From: Epidermidibacterium keratini
Lineage (GTDB): Bacteria > Actinomycetota > Actinomycetes > Mycobacteriales > Antricoccaceae
Assembly (NCBI RefSeq): GCF_009834025.1
Contig: NZ_CP047156.1
Span: 2,480,001 to 2,544,000, forward strand
DNA: 64,000 nucleotides
Reading direction: 5' to 3'
The position numbers and the translations under genes are program-made. Below, one piece after another: positions 49,158-57,710 of the stretch (positions within the stretch are counted from its first letter, which is position 1; every line of letters starts with the position of its first letter). The notes beneath the pieces were generated by a model. The model did not search any database and was not told the DNA's origin. It worked only from the letters and a program-made list of their open reading frames with translations.

Positions 49158-49163
49158 TAGTGT
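49158..49163 (+). promoter_or_regulatory. -10 box TAGTGT of a probable leaderless mRNA
   Basis: TAGTGT ends 6 nt before the ATG at 49170 with no ribosome site between. Confidence 0.5.
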
Positions 49164-49169
49164 CCGAAT

Positions 49170-49877
49170 ATGAGAATGCGATTGCGGCAGGTGGCGCTGG
49201 TCGCCGCGGACCTCGACCCGGTCGAGCGGCAGATTCAGGAGCAGCTCGGGGTCGAGCTCTGCTTCCGCGACCCAGGGGTGGGCGCATATGGCCTGCACAA
49301 TGGGCTCTTTCCGATCGGAGACAAGTTCCTGGAAGTTGTTGCTCCGACGGAGGACGGCACGACGGCGGGTCGGCTGCTGGACAAGCGCGGTGGCGACGGC
49401 GGCTACATGGTGCTGCTGCAGGTCGACGATCTTGCCGGTTTCGAAGCGCGGCTACCTGAGCTCGGCGTTCGCGTGGTGAGTACGCCGACCGGCGAGGGCA
49501 TCGTCGGCCGGCACCTGCACCCGAAGGACATCGGCGGCGCGATCGTCTCGATCGACGAGACGCAGGACTGGGACGACTGGGGTTGGGCCGGACCCTCGTG
49601 GCGAGAGCACGTGCGCACCGATGTCGTGTCTGACCTCATCGGCGTCACCGTGCAGTCGTCGGATCCGGACGCGATGGCCGCTCGCTGGGGTGAGGTTCTC
49701 GGTCGCCGGGTGCTCGACGGCGCCATCCCGACGATCGAGCTCGATGAGGGCGAGATCGAGTTCGTGCCGGACAGTGACGGGCGCGGTGACGGCATCAGCG
49801 CCTTCACCGTGCGTGCGACGGACGAGAACCTGCGCGTGGCCGATGTCGGCGGCGTGCAGGTGCGGTTTAGCGACTGA
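49170..49877 (+). CDS. VOC superfamily (glyoxalase-like) protein
   Basis: This 235-residue protein has two beta-alpha-beta-beta-beta units. The first opens with RLRQVALVAADLDPVERQIQEQLG and includes FLEVVAPTEDGTTAGRLL; the second begins DVVSDLIGVTVQSSDPDAMAARWGEVLG. It is a glyoxalase/bleomycin-resistance/dioxygenase-type fold. Metal ligands cannot be assigned with certainty (His at GRHLHP, Glu at FLEVV). Role unknown; it is followed 18 nt later by a quinone oxidoreductase gene, probably in the same operon. Confidence 0.85.
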   Translation: MRMRLRQVALVAADLDPVERQIQEQLGVELCFRDPGVGAYGLHNGLFPIGDKFLEVVAPTEDGTTAGRLLDKRGGDGGYMVLLQVDDLAGFEARLPELGVRVVSTPTGEGIVGRHLHPKDIGGAIVSIDETQDWDDWGWAGPSWREHVRTDVVSDLIGVTVQSSDPDAMAARWGEVLGRRVLDGAIPTIELDEGEIEFVPDSDGRGDGISAFTVRATDENLRVADVGGVQVRFSD

Positions 49878-49895
49878 GTTGTCGAGGGAGATCTG

Positions 49896-50879
49896 ATGCG
49901 TGCGGTTGTCGTCCCGGAGTACGCCCCGATTGAGGAGATCTCCATCGGAGATGTTGCGCAGCCTCAGCCCGGTCCAGACGAGGTCGTTGTCGAGGTCGCG
50001 GCGGTTGGCATCGGGTTTGTTGACGGGCTGAAGGTCCAGGGTCGGTATCAGACCAAAGATCCGCTGCCATTCACTCCTGGCGCCGAGCTAAGCGGCCGAA
50101 TTCTTCAGACAGGACAGGGAGTTTCTGGCTGGAACGTCGGTGACCGTGTCTTTGCCAATGTGCGCAGCGGCGCGCTCGCCGAGTACTGCGTCGTACCCGC
50201 CGCCGCGCTGCGACGACTGCCAGACAACGCGTCGTACGCCGAGGGCGCGGCAATGCCGATCAACTACCTGACCGCGCTCTATGCGATTGCCGACCGAGCT
50301 GCCGCCGAGCCGGGTGAGACGCTGCTCGTCCTCGGGGCGTCCGGCGGGACCGGCGCGGCAGCGATCGCCATCGGCAAGCTACTCGGGCTGCGCGTGATCG
50401 CGGCGGCATCGACTGAGGAGAAGCGCGAGTTTGCCGCGGGGTTGGGTGCGGACGAGACGATCGACTCGTCGGCGCCGGACTGGCGCGAGCGGTTCAAGGG
50501 CGAGGGCAACGGTGTCGACATCGTTTTTGACCCGGTCGGTGGACAGCTCGGGGAAGAGGCGTTTCGCGCTCTGGCCTGGCGCGGACGGTTGTTGGTGATC
50601 GGCTTCGCCTCGGGCGAGATCCCATCGGCCCGCTACAACATCGCACTTCTGAAAGGCGCGTCATTGGTCGGCGTCGACATGGCGCAGCTGGAGCGGCGTG
50701 AGCCGGAGCTGGCAAAGGAGCGCCTGGCGCAGCTCGACGCGTGGCTTGCCTCGGGGGAGTTAAAGCCCGTGGTCGGCGAGATCGTCGAGTTCGATGACTT
50801 CCAGCGTGCCTTCGCCCAGCTCAGCGGGCGATCTGCCCAAGGAAAGGTCATCGTCCAGGTCGGCCACCTCGATGGTTGA
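49896..50879 (+). CDS. Zinc-independent MDR/quinone oxidoreductase
   Basis: This 327-residue medium-chain dehydrogenase/reductase of the NADPH:quinone oxidoreductase group has an N-terminal GroES-like domain (about 25-115) without the catalytic zinc Cys and the nucleotide motif LVLGASGGTGAAAIAIGKLLG near 145-165. VDIVFDPVGGQLGEEAFRALAWRGRLLVIGFASG is typical of the family. It reduces quinones or enones with NADPH. GAGGGAG is close before the ATG. Confidence 0.9.
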   Translation: MRAVVVPEYAPIEEISIGDVAQPQPGPDEVVVEVAAVGIGFVDGLKVQGRYQTKDPLPFTPGAELSGRILQTGQGVSGWNVGDRVFANVRSGALAEYCVVPAAALRRLPDNASYAEGAAMPINYLTALYAIADRAAAEPGETLLVLGASGGTGAAAIAIGKLLGLRVIAAASTEEKREFAAGLGADETIDSSAPDWRERFKGEGNGVDIVFDPVGGQLGEEAFRALAWRGRLLVIGFASGEIPSARYNIALLKGASLVGVDMAQLERREPELAKERLAQLDAWLASGELKPVVGEIVEFDDFQRAFAQLSGRSAQGKVIVQVGHLDG

Positions 50880-50896
50880 GGTTTCGCGGTGAAGGT

Positions 50897-51026
50897 GATT
50901 TCGACGGACGCTCGTCGCTAGCGCTCCTCGCTGCTCAATCACCGAGAAACCGCGATGCTACGCACTAGTGCCATTCGGTGGTTGAGCAGCCGCGAGCCCG
51001 CAGGGCGAGCGGCGTCCGTCGAAACC
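50897..51026. repeat. Dispersed intergenic repeat, copy 3, two arms in inverted orientation
   Basis: The left arm (50897-50943) and right arm (50977-51026) are imperfectly complementary over nearly 45 bp: GATTTCGACGGACGCTCGTC on the left and CGTCCGTCGAAACC on the right end, with CTGCTCAATCACC/GGTGGTTGAGCAG inside. It fills the gap between the quinone oxidoreductase and the dioxygenase genes. This looks like a known class of actinobacterial intergenic inverted repeats. Confidence 0.75.
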
Positions 51027-51089
51027 ACTCGCGAGGCAGCCGGTCAATCATGGTTAGGGTTTGGGTGCCGGCTGATGAAGGGATCTGCG

Positions 51090-51941
51090 ATGACGCTCAT
51101 GCCCGCCGCGTTCTTTGGACACGGCAACCCGATGAATGCCCTTGAGGTCAACCGCTACACGCAGTCGTGGCGATCGTTTGGCGAGCTTGCGCCGACCCCA
51201 CGCGCCATTCTGGTCGTCTCCGCGCACTGGTACATCAATGCGACCGCGGTGACCGCCATGCCGAGGCCGCGCACGATCCACGACTTCTTCGGCTTCCCGC
51301 AGGAACTCTTCGACGTGCAGTACCCCGCTCCCGGACTGCCCGAGCTGGCCGAGGAGGTCAGCGACGTCGTCCATCCGACGTGGGTCGGCGCTGACGCCGA
51401 CTCGTGGGGGATCGACCACGGCACCTGGTCGGTGCTGACCCACACGTTCCCGCAGGCTGACATCCCCGTCGTGCAGCTCAGCATCAACGCCAACAAGCCG
51501 CTGGACTATCACCTCGAGCTCGGTGCCAAGCTCGCCCCGCTTCGCGAACGTGGCGTGCTGATCGTCGCGAGCGGCAACGTCGTGCACAACCTAGGTGGGC
51601 TGGATCCGGCGCTCGGCGACGGCGGGTTTGCGTGGGCGGAACGTTTCGATACCGCCGCGCGCGAACTCATGACCGTTGACCCGACCGACATCACCAGGCT
51701 CGACGCGCACCGCGACTTCGGGTACGCCGTACCCACGCCAGATCACTTCATACCGCTGCTATATCTGGCAGGTTTGGCCGGCCAGCAGGACGCGGCGACC
51801 GACGTACTCGTCGACGGCTACTACTTCGGGTCGCTGTCTATGACGTCCTACACGCTCGGCCTGGACGCGACGGTGCCGTCGGAGCCGGGGAGTACGCCGA
51901 GCCTGCCGCCCGGCGTACCCGCCGACTCATCGAATATCTGA
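51090..51941 (+). CDS. LigB-type extradiol dioxygenase, YgiD/DOPA dioxygenase-like
   Basis: This 283-residue class III extradiol dioxygenase fold has FFGHGNPMNAL near residue 7 (metal His), SAHWYINATAVTAMPRPRTIHDFFGFP (second His region), the conserved DSWGIDHGTWSVLTHTFPQADIPVVQLS, and ASGNVVHNLGGLDP near 165 (catalytic His). It should open catecholic rings next to the hydroxyls. The start was placed at 51090 because GAAGGGA lies 6 nt upstream; ATG at 51075 is an alternative. Its 3' end overlaps the convergent MFS gene by 15 bp. Confidence 0.9.
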   Translation: MTLMPAAFFGHGNPMNALEVNRYTQSWRSFGELAPTPRAILVVSAHWYINATAVTAMPRPRTIHDFFGFPQELFDVQYPAPGLPELAEEVSDVVHPTWVGADADSWGIDHGTWSVLTHTFPQADIPVVQLSINANKPLDYHLELGAKLAPLRERGVLIVASGNVVHNLGGLDPALGDGGFAWAERFDTAARELMTVDPTDITRLDAHRDFGYAVPTPDHFIPLLYLAGLAGQQDAATDVLVDGYYFGSLSMTSYTLGLDATVPSEPGSTPSLPPGVPADSSNI

Positions 51942-53270
51942 GGTCTCCGGCGACTCCTGCACCGCACGCGGTTTAGCGCGTAGCAGGATCGCGATGATGG
52001 CCGCGGCGATCATCGCGAACCCGACGACCCACAGGCCGGTGTTCTGGCTTCCGGTGAGGTCAGAGAGCCAGCCGGTGATGTACGGCGCCGCGAAACCGGC
52101 GGTGTTGCCCACGGAGTTGATGAGCGCGATGCCCGATGCCGCAGCGGCTCCGGCCAAGAATGCGGTCGGCAGCGACCAGAAGGCGGGCAGTGCGCAGAGT
52201 ACGCCGACGGCGCACACCGTCACCGCGACCATCGCCGCAAACGGGCTGTTGAGATAGAGCGCGATAGGGATGGCGATGCCGCCCATGATGGCGGGACCGG
52301 CGACGTGCCAGGTGCGCTCACCCGTGCGGTCGCCATGCCGGCTCCACCACACCATCGCAACAGCGCCTATGACGTAAGGGATCGCGACGATCAGACCGCG
52401 CTCCATGAGCGTGTAGGACGTACCGAACTGCTCCTCAAACCCGGCGACGATCGTCGGCAGGAAGAAGCCGAGCGCGTAGAGGCCGTAGACAATTCCGAAG
52501 TACACGAACGCCAGAGCCCAGACGCGGCCCTTCGTCAACGACTCGCGGATGCTCACGTGGAACTGCCCGTGCCGCGACGACTCCTCGGACTCGATCTTCG
52601 CTCCGAGCGCCTCCCTCTCGTCAGGCTCGAGCCACTTGGCATCCTGCGGTCGGTCGGTGAGGTAGAACCAGCAGATGACGCCGACGATGATCGCCGGAAT
52701 GCCTTCCAGCAGGAACATCGAGCGCCAGCCTGACAAGCCAAACAGTCCGTGCGTGTACTCGATCAGGGCCGACGACAGCGGTGCGCCGATCGCCGACGAC
52801 AGCGGGATCGCCACCATAAACAGCGCCGTGGCGCGAGCACGCTGTCGCTCTGGGAACCAGAACGTCAGATACAGGATGATGCCCGGGAAGAAGCCGGCTT
52901 CGGCAACGCCAAGCAGGAACCGCAGCACGTAGAGCCAACCCGCGTTGGGCACAAACGCCATGGCGGCCGCGACAATGCCCCAGCTGACCATGATCCGGGC
53001 GATCCAGCGCCGGGCGCCGAACTTGTGCAGCGCCAGGTTGCTCGGCACTTCGAGCAGCAGGTAGCCAAAGAAGAAGATCCCCGCGGCGAAGCCGAAAGCG
53101 GTCGCGGTGAGGCCGAGCTCCTCGTTCATGCCGCCAGGTCCGGCAAAGCCGATATTGGTGCGGTCGAGGTAGTTGATGAAGTAGAGCAGGATCAAGAACG
53201 GCATCAGTCGCCGTGTGGCCTTCTTCAGCGCGCTCTGTAGTGCCGGAGATTCGGCGGGGGCTTGCGTCAT
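51927..53270 (-). CDS. MFS transporter, anion:cation symporter (ACS) type
   Basis: This 447-residue 12-helix transporter shows LILLYFINYLDRTNIGFAG near residue 27, the ACS signature of tartrate/phthalate/hydroxyphenylacetate permeases. Loop 2-3 carries LEVPSNLALHKFGARRWIARIMVSWG, and RFLLGVAEAGFFPGIILYLTFWFPERQRARATAL is the helix 4-5 motif. Uptake of an organic acid by proton symport is expected, which fits the aromatic catabolism around it. AAAGGA is a fair ribosome site 10 nt upstream. Confidence 0.93.
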   Translation of the reverse strand: MTQAPAESPALQSALKKATRRLMPFLILLYFINYLDRTNIGFAGPGGMNEELGLTATAFGFAAGIFFFGYLLLEVPSNLALHKFGARRWIARIMVSWGIVAAAMAFVPNAGWLYVLRFLLGVAEAGFFPGIILYLTFWFPERQRARATALFMVAIPLSSAIGAPLSSALIEYTHGLFGLSGWRSMFLLEGIPAIIVGVICWFYLTDRPQDAKWLEPDEREALGAKIESEESSRHGQFHVSIRESLTKGRVWALAFVYFGIVYGLYALGFFLPTIVAGFEEQFGTSYTLMERGLIVAIPYVIGAVAMVWWSRHGDRTGERTWHVAGPAIMGGIAIPIALYLNSPFAAMVAVTVCAVGVLCALPAFWSLPTAFLAGAAAASGIALINSVGNTAGFAAPYITGWLSDLTGSQNTGLWVVGFAMIAAAIIAILLRAKPRAVQESPETSDIR

Positions 53271-53372
53271 GGGTGGGACATCCTTTCGGCCCGGCTCATT
53301 CGGTCCGGCTCACAGACACCCTGCACCCTCGGCGGCACTGCCCACAAGACGATCGGGACTGCAGGTCGTGAT

Positions 53373-53933
53373 CTACACGCCGCGTTCGTCGGGATCGGAG
53401 AGCCACGGCGCGGTCGGGTAGCCGTCTTCGAGCTGGACCTGCAGCGAGTTCAGCGTGGCGCCGAGCATGGCGTAGGCGCCGACCAGCATGCAGATCTCGA
53501 TGAGCTGCATGTCTCCGAACCGCTGAGAGAGCGTGTCCCAGGTCTGCTGGCTGAGCCGGTGATCATCAACGAGCTCATCGGCCGCGCGAATGAGTAGCGC
53601 GTCCTCTGCGGCCAACTGCGGCTGCGGCGTACCGATCTCCGCGATCACGTCATCTTCGACACCAGAGGTGGCAGCGATCTTGGCGTGGTGGCCCCATTCG
53701 TATTCCGCACGGATGCCGTACGCCGCACGCAGGATCAAGATCTCTCGCTCGCGCGGCGTCAGCAGCGAGCGGGCAAGCAGTCGTGTGCCAAGTGGCAGGT
53801 AGGCGCCGAACAGGTCGGGGTGACGGACGAGCGTGCTGAAGACCCGAAAGTCGCGGCCGGCGGCATCCATGAGCTGCTGCTGATACTCGGTGCGGTCCTC
53901 GGGCAGGATCGGGTCCAGTCGCGGCGTTGACAT
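53373..53933 (-). CDS. Carboxymuconolactone decarboxylase-family protein
   Basis: This 186-residue AhpD-like fold protein includes LLTPREREILILRAAYGIRAEYEWGHHAKIA, the CMD signature with ExxWGHH and no CxxC, so it is not a peroxidase. ADELVDDHRLSQQTWDTLSQRFGDMQLIEI is the second half. Relatives act as decarboxylases or isomerases in aromatic degradation, but function can only be assigned broadly. The ATG at 53933 has AGGGAG 6-7 nt upstream. Confidence 0.85.
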   Translation of the reverse strand: MSTPRLDPILPEDRTEYQQQLMDAAGRDFRVFSTLVRHPDLFGAYLPLGTRLLARSLLTPREREILILRAAYGIRAEYEWGHHAKIAATSGVEDDVIAEIGTPQPQLAAEDALLIRAADELVDDHRLSQQTWDTLSQRFGDMQLIEICMLVGAYAMLGATLNSLQVQLEDGYPTAPWLSDPDERGV

Positions 53934-53985
53934 GCGCACTCCCTCTACGTTTTCGATGGTGGCCAGCACGAGTATGCCGAACTGG

Positions 53986-55002
53986 CTAGCTCAGGGCGGG
54001 AAGCGTTGGGATCACCTCGCCCGTCGCGCGCCCGTTGGGATCGAGCAACCAGCCCATGCGCTTGATGCAACGCAGCGTCACCGAGGAGTCGATGACCTCG
54101 ATCGGAGCGAGCTCACGCTCGAGCCATTCGTGGGTCGCGCGGGCCTGCTGCAAGGACTCGTTCCACGTGCCGATGATCAGGTTGGCGGGCCCGGTCAAGC
54201 TCGAGCACATTCGTAGCTGCGGCAGCAGCCGCAACTGTCGGACAACTCGCCCGACATCTGCCATCGCGACTCGACACCACCAGTTCACCCAGATGGGCGT
54301 GGGCGTCGCCGACTGCGCGATCTCGCAGCGAAACGTCATTGTTCCCTGGCGCAGCAGGTGATCGAGCTCGCGGCGTACTGTGCGCTCCGGTCGGTCGAGC
54401 GCCGCCGCGATCGAGGCTGCCGTCATCCGTCCGTCGGTGGCGAGCAGTGAGGCGATGGGGCGCTGACGTTCGGTCATGACCGTGGATCGCGACGGACTGG
54501 CGACGCCCGGCAGGGCGCTCACCGCCTGCACCTGCGTCGGTGTCAGGGCGCCGAGCCGCCAATACGATCCGTCGAGGTGTGTCTGCGACACGACGTGCGA
54601 GGTCGTCGATTCGATCCCATCTAGCTGCGGAAACTCATCGAGCACGAGCCGCGAGAGCGCACCGAGATCATCGACGAGGATCGTCAGTAGCAGGGTGTGG
54701 TTGCCGACCGCCTGCTCGATCGACGCGACCTCGGCGAACCGCGCGAGCTGGCCGCACAGCACGCTCACCTTGGGCAGCGCACAGCGAACCTCGACAAAGG
54801 CCACGAGGCGGTGACTATGCAGCCTGCGGGTGGGGTACGCCGTAACCCAGGACAGTCCGTCTGCGCGAACTCGTTCCCAGTGGCGGGCCAGGGTTGCCGG
54901 GGATGAGTTGAGTACCCGCGCCAGCTCTTGCCACGGTGCGCGCGGGCGGATCTGTAAGGCGTGGATAAGCGAAAGGTCGAGCTCGCTAAGTGGTTGTGTC
55001 AC
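53986..55002 (-). CDS. Tandem Lrp/AsnC family regulator
   Basis: This 338-residue protein carries two Lrp/AsnC units. HTH1 spans about 1-50 (LDLSLIHALQIRPRAPWQELARVLNSSPATLARHWERV), with a ligand domain to about 150; HTH2 spans about 177-215 (IASLLATDGRMTAASIAAALDRPERTVRRELDHLL), followed by a second ligand domain. Single Lrp proteins are near 150-165 residues, so this is a fused pseudo-dimer. It is divergent from an M20 amidohydrolase and MHS transporter operon, which it probably regulates. The start is GTG. Confidence 0.9.
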   Translation of the reverse strand: MTQPLSELDLSLIHALQIRPRAPWQELARVLNSSPATLARHWERVRADGLSWVTAYPTRRLHSHRLVAFVEVRCALPKVSVLCGQLARFAEVASIEQAVGNHTLLLTILVDDLGALSRLVLDEFPQLDGIESTTSHVVSQTHLDGSYWRLGALTPTQVQAVSALPGVASPSRSTVMTERQRPIASLLATDGRMTAASIAAALDRPERTVRRELDHLLRQGTMTFRCEIAQSATPTPIWVNWWCRVAMADVGRVVRQLRLLPQLRMCSSLTGPANLIIGTWNESLQQARATHEWLERELAPIEVIDSSVTLRCIKRMGWLLDPNGRATGEVIPTLPALS

Positions 55003-55110
55003 TTTCTTTCAGCCTCGGTGGGGACATTGGCCGAAACTTGCGTTATCTGCCCATCGTAGGGGCATTGCGCTCACCATCGAGAGTTCGACACTGACCGATT
55101 GGAGCCGTTG

Positions 55111-56331
55111 ATGAACCTCCGCGAAGACGCGAGCGCGATCCAGGACGACTTGGTCCAACTGCGCCGTACCCTGCACCAGATCCCCGAAATCGGGCTTGAC
55201 CTGCCGCGCACCCAGGAGACGGTGATGGCCGAGCTGGAGAGCCTCGGGCTGGAGCTACACACCGGTACCAAGACGACCTCGATCACTGGCGTGCTGCGCG
55301 GCGGTAAGCAGGGGTCGAACCCGCGCACCGTGCTGATCCGCGGTGACATGGATGCACTCCCGGTCGACGAAGAGACCGGCCTGGACTTCGCCTCGACCAA
55401 CGGCGCGATGCACGCCTGCGGTCACGATCTGCACACGACTGCCCTTGTGGGTGTCGCGCGCCTGCTCAGCGCCCATCGCGACCAGATCGCCGGCGATGTC
55501 GTGCTGATGTTCCAGCCCGGCGAAGAGGGGTTCGACGGAGCTGGCGTGATGATCGAGGAAGGGATCCTCGATGCCGCAGGCCATCGCGTCGATGCGGCGT
55601 TCGGCATGCACGTCTTCTCCAACATGATCGCGAGCGGTCAGTTCGTCAGCCGCCCCGGCCCGATGCTGTCGGCCTCGCATCGACTTTCGGTGACCGTCCA
55701 CGGCGCCGGTGGGCACGGATCGGCGCCGCACAGGGCGAAGGATCCGATCATCACGGCCGCCCAAATGATCACCGCTCTGCAGACGATGGTGACTCGCACG
55801 TTCGACATCTTCGATCCCGTCGTGATCACCGTCGGGAAGATCAGCGGCGGCACGAAGCGCAACATCATCCCCGACACCGCGAGCTTCGAGGCGACGGTAC
55901 GTCGTTTCAGCGAGGCCAGTGAGCAGCTACTGACCGAGGCCGTCTACCGCACCCTGAAGGGCGTCGCCGCGTCGTACGGCGTCGACGTCGAGATCGACTT
56001 CGCGGCTGAGTATCCGACGACTGTTAACGCGGCCGAGGAGGTCGAGTTCGGCGCCAACGTGATCCGCGAGCTGCTCGGCGAAGAGCGATATGAGCCGCTG
56101 CCGCAGCCAATCTCGGGCTCCGAAGACTTCTCGCGGGTCATCGCCGCCGTCCCGGGCGCCTTCATCGGCCTCGGGGCGTGCCCGCCGGATCGCGACCCCG
56201 AGACTGCGCCCATGAACCACTCGCCGCGCGCTGACTTCGACCCAGCGGTGCTCGGCGACGCGGCCGCCGTGTACGCCGCACTGGCGACCGACCGGCTGAC
56301 GTTGCTGGCCGAGAAGGAGGCAACCGAATGA
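55111..56331 (+). CDS. M20D amidohydrolase, hippurate hydrolase-like
   Basis: This 406-residue metallopeptidase-fold amidohydrolase has RGDMDALPVDEETGLDFAS and MHACGHDLHTTALVG, which give the metal Asp, Cys and His, and FQPGEEGFDGAGVM, which gives the Glu pair. Small-domain dimerisation is seen in VTVHGAGGHGSAPHRAKDPI. The family cleaves N-acyl amino acids such as hippurate or indole-acetyl-amino acids. The ATG at 55111 follows GGAG by 6 nt. It overlaps the MHS transporter gene by 4 nt, so uptake and hydrolysis of an acylated amino acid may be coupled. Confidence 0.93.
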   Translation: MNLREDASAIQDDLVQLRRTLHQIPEIGLDLPRTQETVMAELESLGLELHTGTKTTSITGVLRGGKQGSNPRTVLIRGDMDALPVDEETGLDFASTNGAMHACGHDLHTTALVGVARLLSAHRDQIAGDVVLMFQPGEEGFDGAGVMIEEGILDAAGHRVDAAFGMHVFSNMIASGQFVSRPGPMLSASHRLSVTVHGAGGHGSAPHRAKDPIITAAQMITALQTMVTRTFDIFDPVVITVGKISGGTKRNIIPDTASFEATVRRFSEASEQLLTEAVYRTLKGVAASYGVDVEIDFAAEYPTTVNAAEEVEFGANVIRELLGEERYEPLPQPISGSEDFSRVIAAVPGAFIGLGACPPDRDPETAPMNHSPRADFDPAVLGDAAAVYAALATDRLTLLAEKEATE

Positions 56332-57710
56332 GCACACCGGTCAACCCAGACGGCACCACCAGCGAGAACGTCGACGCGCCGAAGACCGCCGGCACCCAGA
56401 GCCGCGCACGCACGCTGTTTGGCATCGGCAGCGGAAACGCGATGGAGTGGTTCGACTGGAACATCTATGCGACGTTCGCGCCGTTCTTTGCCTCGCAGTT
56501 CTTCAACTCCAAGGACCCGGTGTCGGACGTGCTGAGCACCCTCGCGGTGTTTGCCGTCGGCTTCCTGGCCCGTCCGTTTGGCGGCCTGCTGTTTGGCTGG
56601 ATCGCCGACAAGAAGGGCCGCAAGCTCTCGATGTCGCTGACCATCGGCGTCGCCGCCGTCGGCAGCCTGGTCATCGGGCTCTCGCCGACGTACACCCAGA
56701 TCGGGGTGGGCGCGTCGCTGATCCTGCTGGTCGCAAGGCTCGGTCAGGGCCTGGCCCACGGTGGTGAGCTGCCGTCTGCGCAGACCTACATTGCCGAGAC
56801 CGCACCCAATGCCAAGCGCGGGCTGTGGTCGAGCCTGATCTACTTCTCCGGCACGTGCGGCATCATCATCGGCACGCTGATGGGCGCCGTACTCGCCACC
56901 GTGCTCACCGAAGAGCAGATGACCAGCTTCGGCTGGCGCATCCCGTTCATCATCGGTGGTCTGTTTGGGCTGTATGCGCTCTTCATGCGGCGCCGGATGT
57001 ACGAGACCGAGACGTTCGTCGAAGAGACGACGTTGGACGAGAAGCTCGAGAGCGCCGGCGGGCATCACGAGTCGATCTGGCAGACGATCAAGGCCCATCC
57101 CAAGCTGCTGTTCCAGGTCATCGGAATGGTCGCGGGCGCCACCGTCATCTACTACGTGTGGGCGGTATCGGCGCCGCAGTACGCGATCAACGTGCGCGGC
57201 ATTGATCCCGAGGGCGCGCTATGGGCCGGCGTCGGTGCCAATCTGATCTTCCTGATCGTGCTGCCGATCTGGGGCATCATCTCCGATCGCATCGGGCGCA
57301 AGCCGGTCATGCTGATCGCGCTGCTCGGACTTGCAGTGCTCTACTTCCCGCTCAACGCGATGATCGGTACGTCGGCGTTCAGCCTCTTCATCGCGATCTC
57401 GATCGCACTGATCTTCATGGGCGGATTCTCCTCGATCGGTCCTGCGGTGTTTGCCGAGATCTTCCCGACTCGCATTCGAGCGGTCGGGCTGGGCGTTCCG
57501 TACTCGATCTCGGTCGCGCTGTTTGGCGGTACGGCGCCGTACCTGCAAACGTTCTTCGCCGATCGCGGGATGAGCGCGACGTTCCAGTGGTATGCGATCG
57601 CTCTTGGCGTCATCTCCGCGATCGTCGTGCTGACTCTGCCGGAGACCAAGGGGATCGACTTGGCGCATGAGTCTGTCGGCGCGCATGGACGCCGCAAGGT
57701 CCGCGCCTAG
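56328..57710 (+). CDS. MFS transporter, metabolite:H+ symporter (MHS) family
   Basis: This 460-residue 12-helix protein has GIGSGNAMEWFDWNIYATFAPFFASQFF near the N-terminus (the MHS opening motif). FLARPFGGLLFGWIADKKGRKLSM is loop 2-3 and RLGQGLAHGGELPSAQTYIAETAPNAKRG is the helix 4-5 region. The MHS group includes proline/betaine, citrate, ketoglutarate and shikimate uptake. It is probably the importer of the substrate cleaved by the amidohydrolase upstream. Confidence 0.93.
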   Translation: MSTPVNPDGTTSENVDAPKTAGTQSRARTLFGIGSGNAMEWFDWNIYATFAPFFASQFFNSKDPVSDVLSTLAVFAVGFLARPFGGLLFGWIADKKGRKLSMSLTIGVAAVGSLVIGLSPTYTQIGVGASLILLVARLGQGLAHGGELPSAQTYIAETAPNAKRGLWSSLIYFSGTCGIIIGTLMGAVLATVLTEEQMTSFGWRIPFIIGGLFGLYALFMRRRMYETETFVEETTLDEKLESAGGHHESIWQTIKAHPKLLFQVIGMVAGATVIYYVWAVSAPQYAINVRGIDPEGALWAGVGANLIFLIVLPIWGIISDRIGRKPVMLIALLGLAVLYFPLNAMIGTSAFSLFIAISIALIFMGGFSSIGPAVFAEIFPTRIRAVGLGVPYSISVALFGGTAPYLQTFFADRGMSATFQWYAIALGVISAIVVLTLPETKGIDLAHESVGAHGRRKVRA

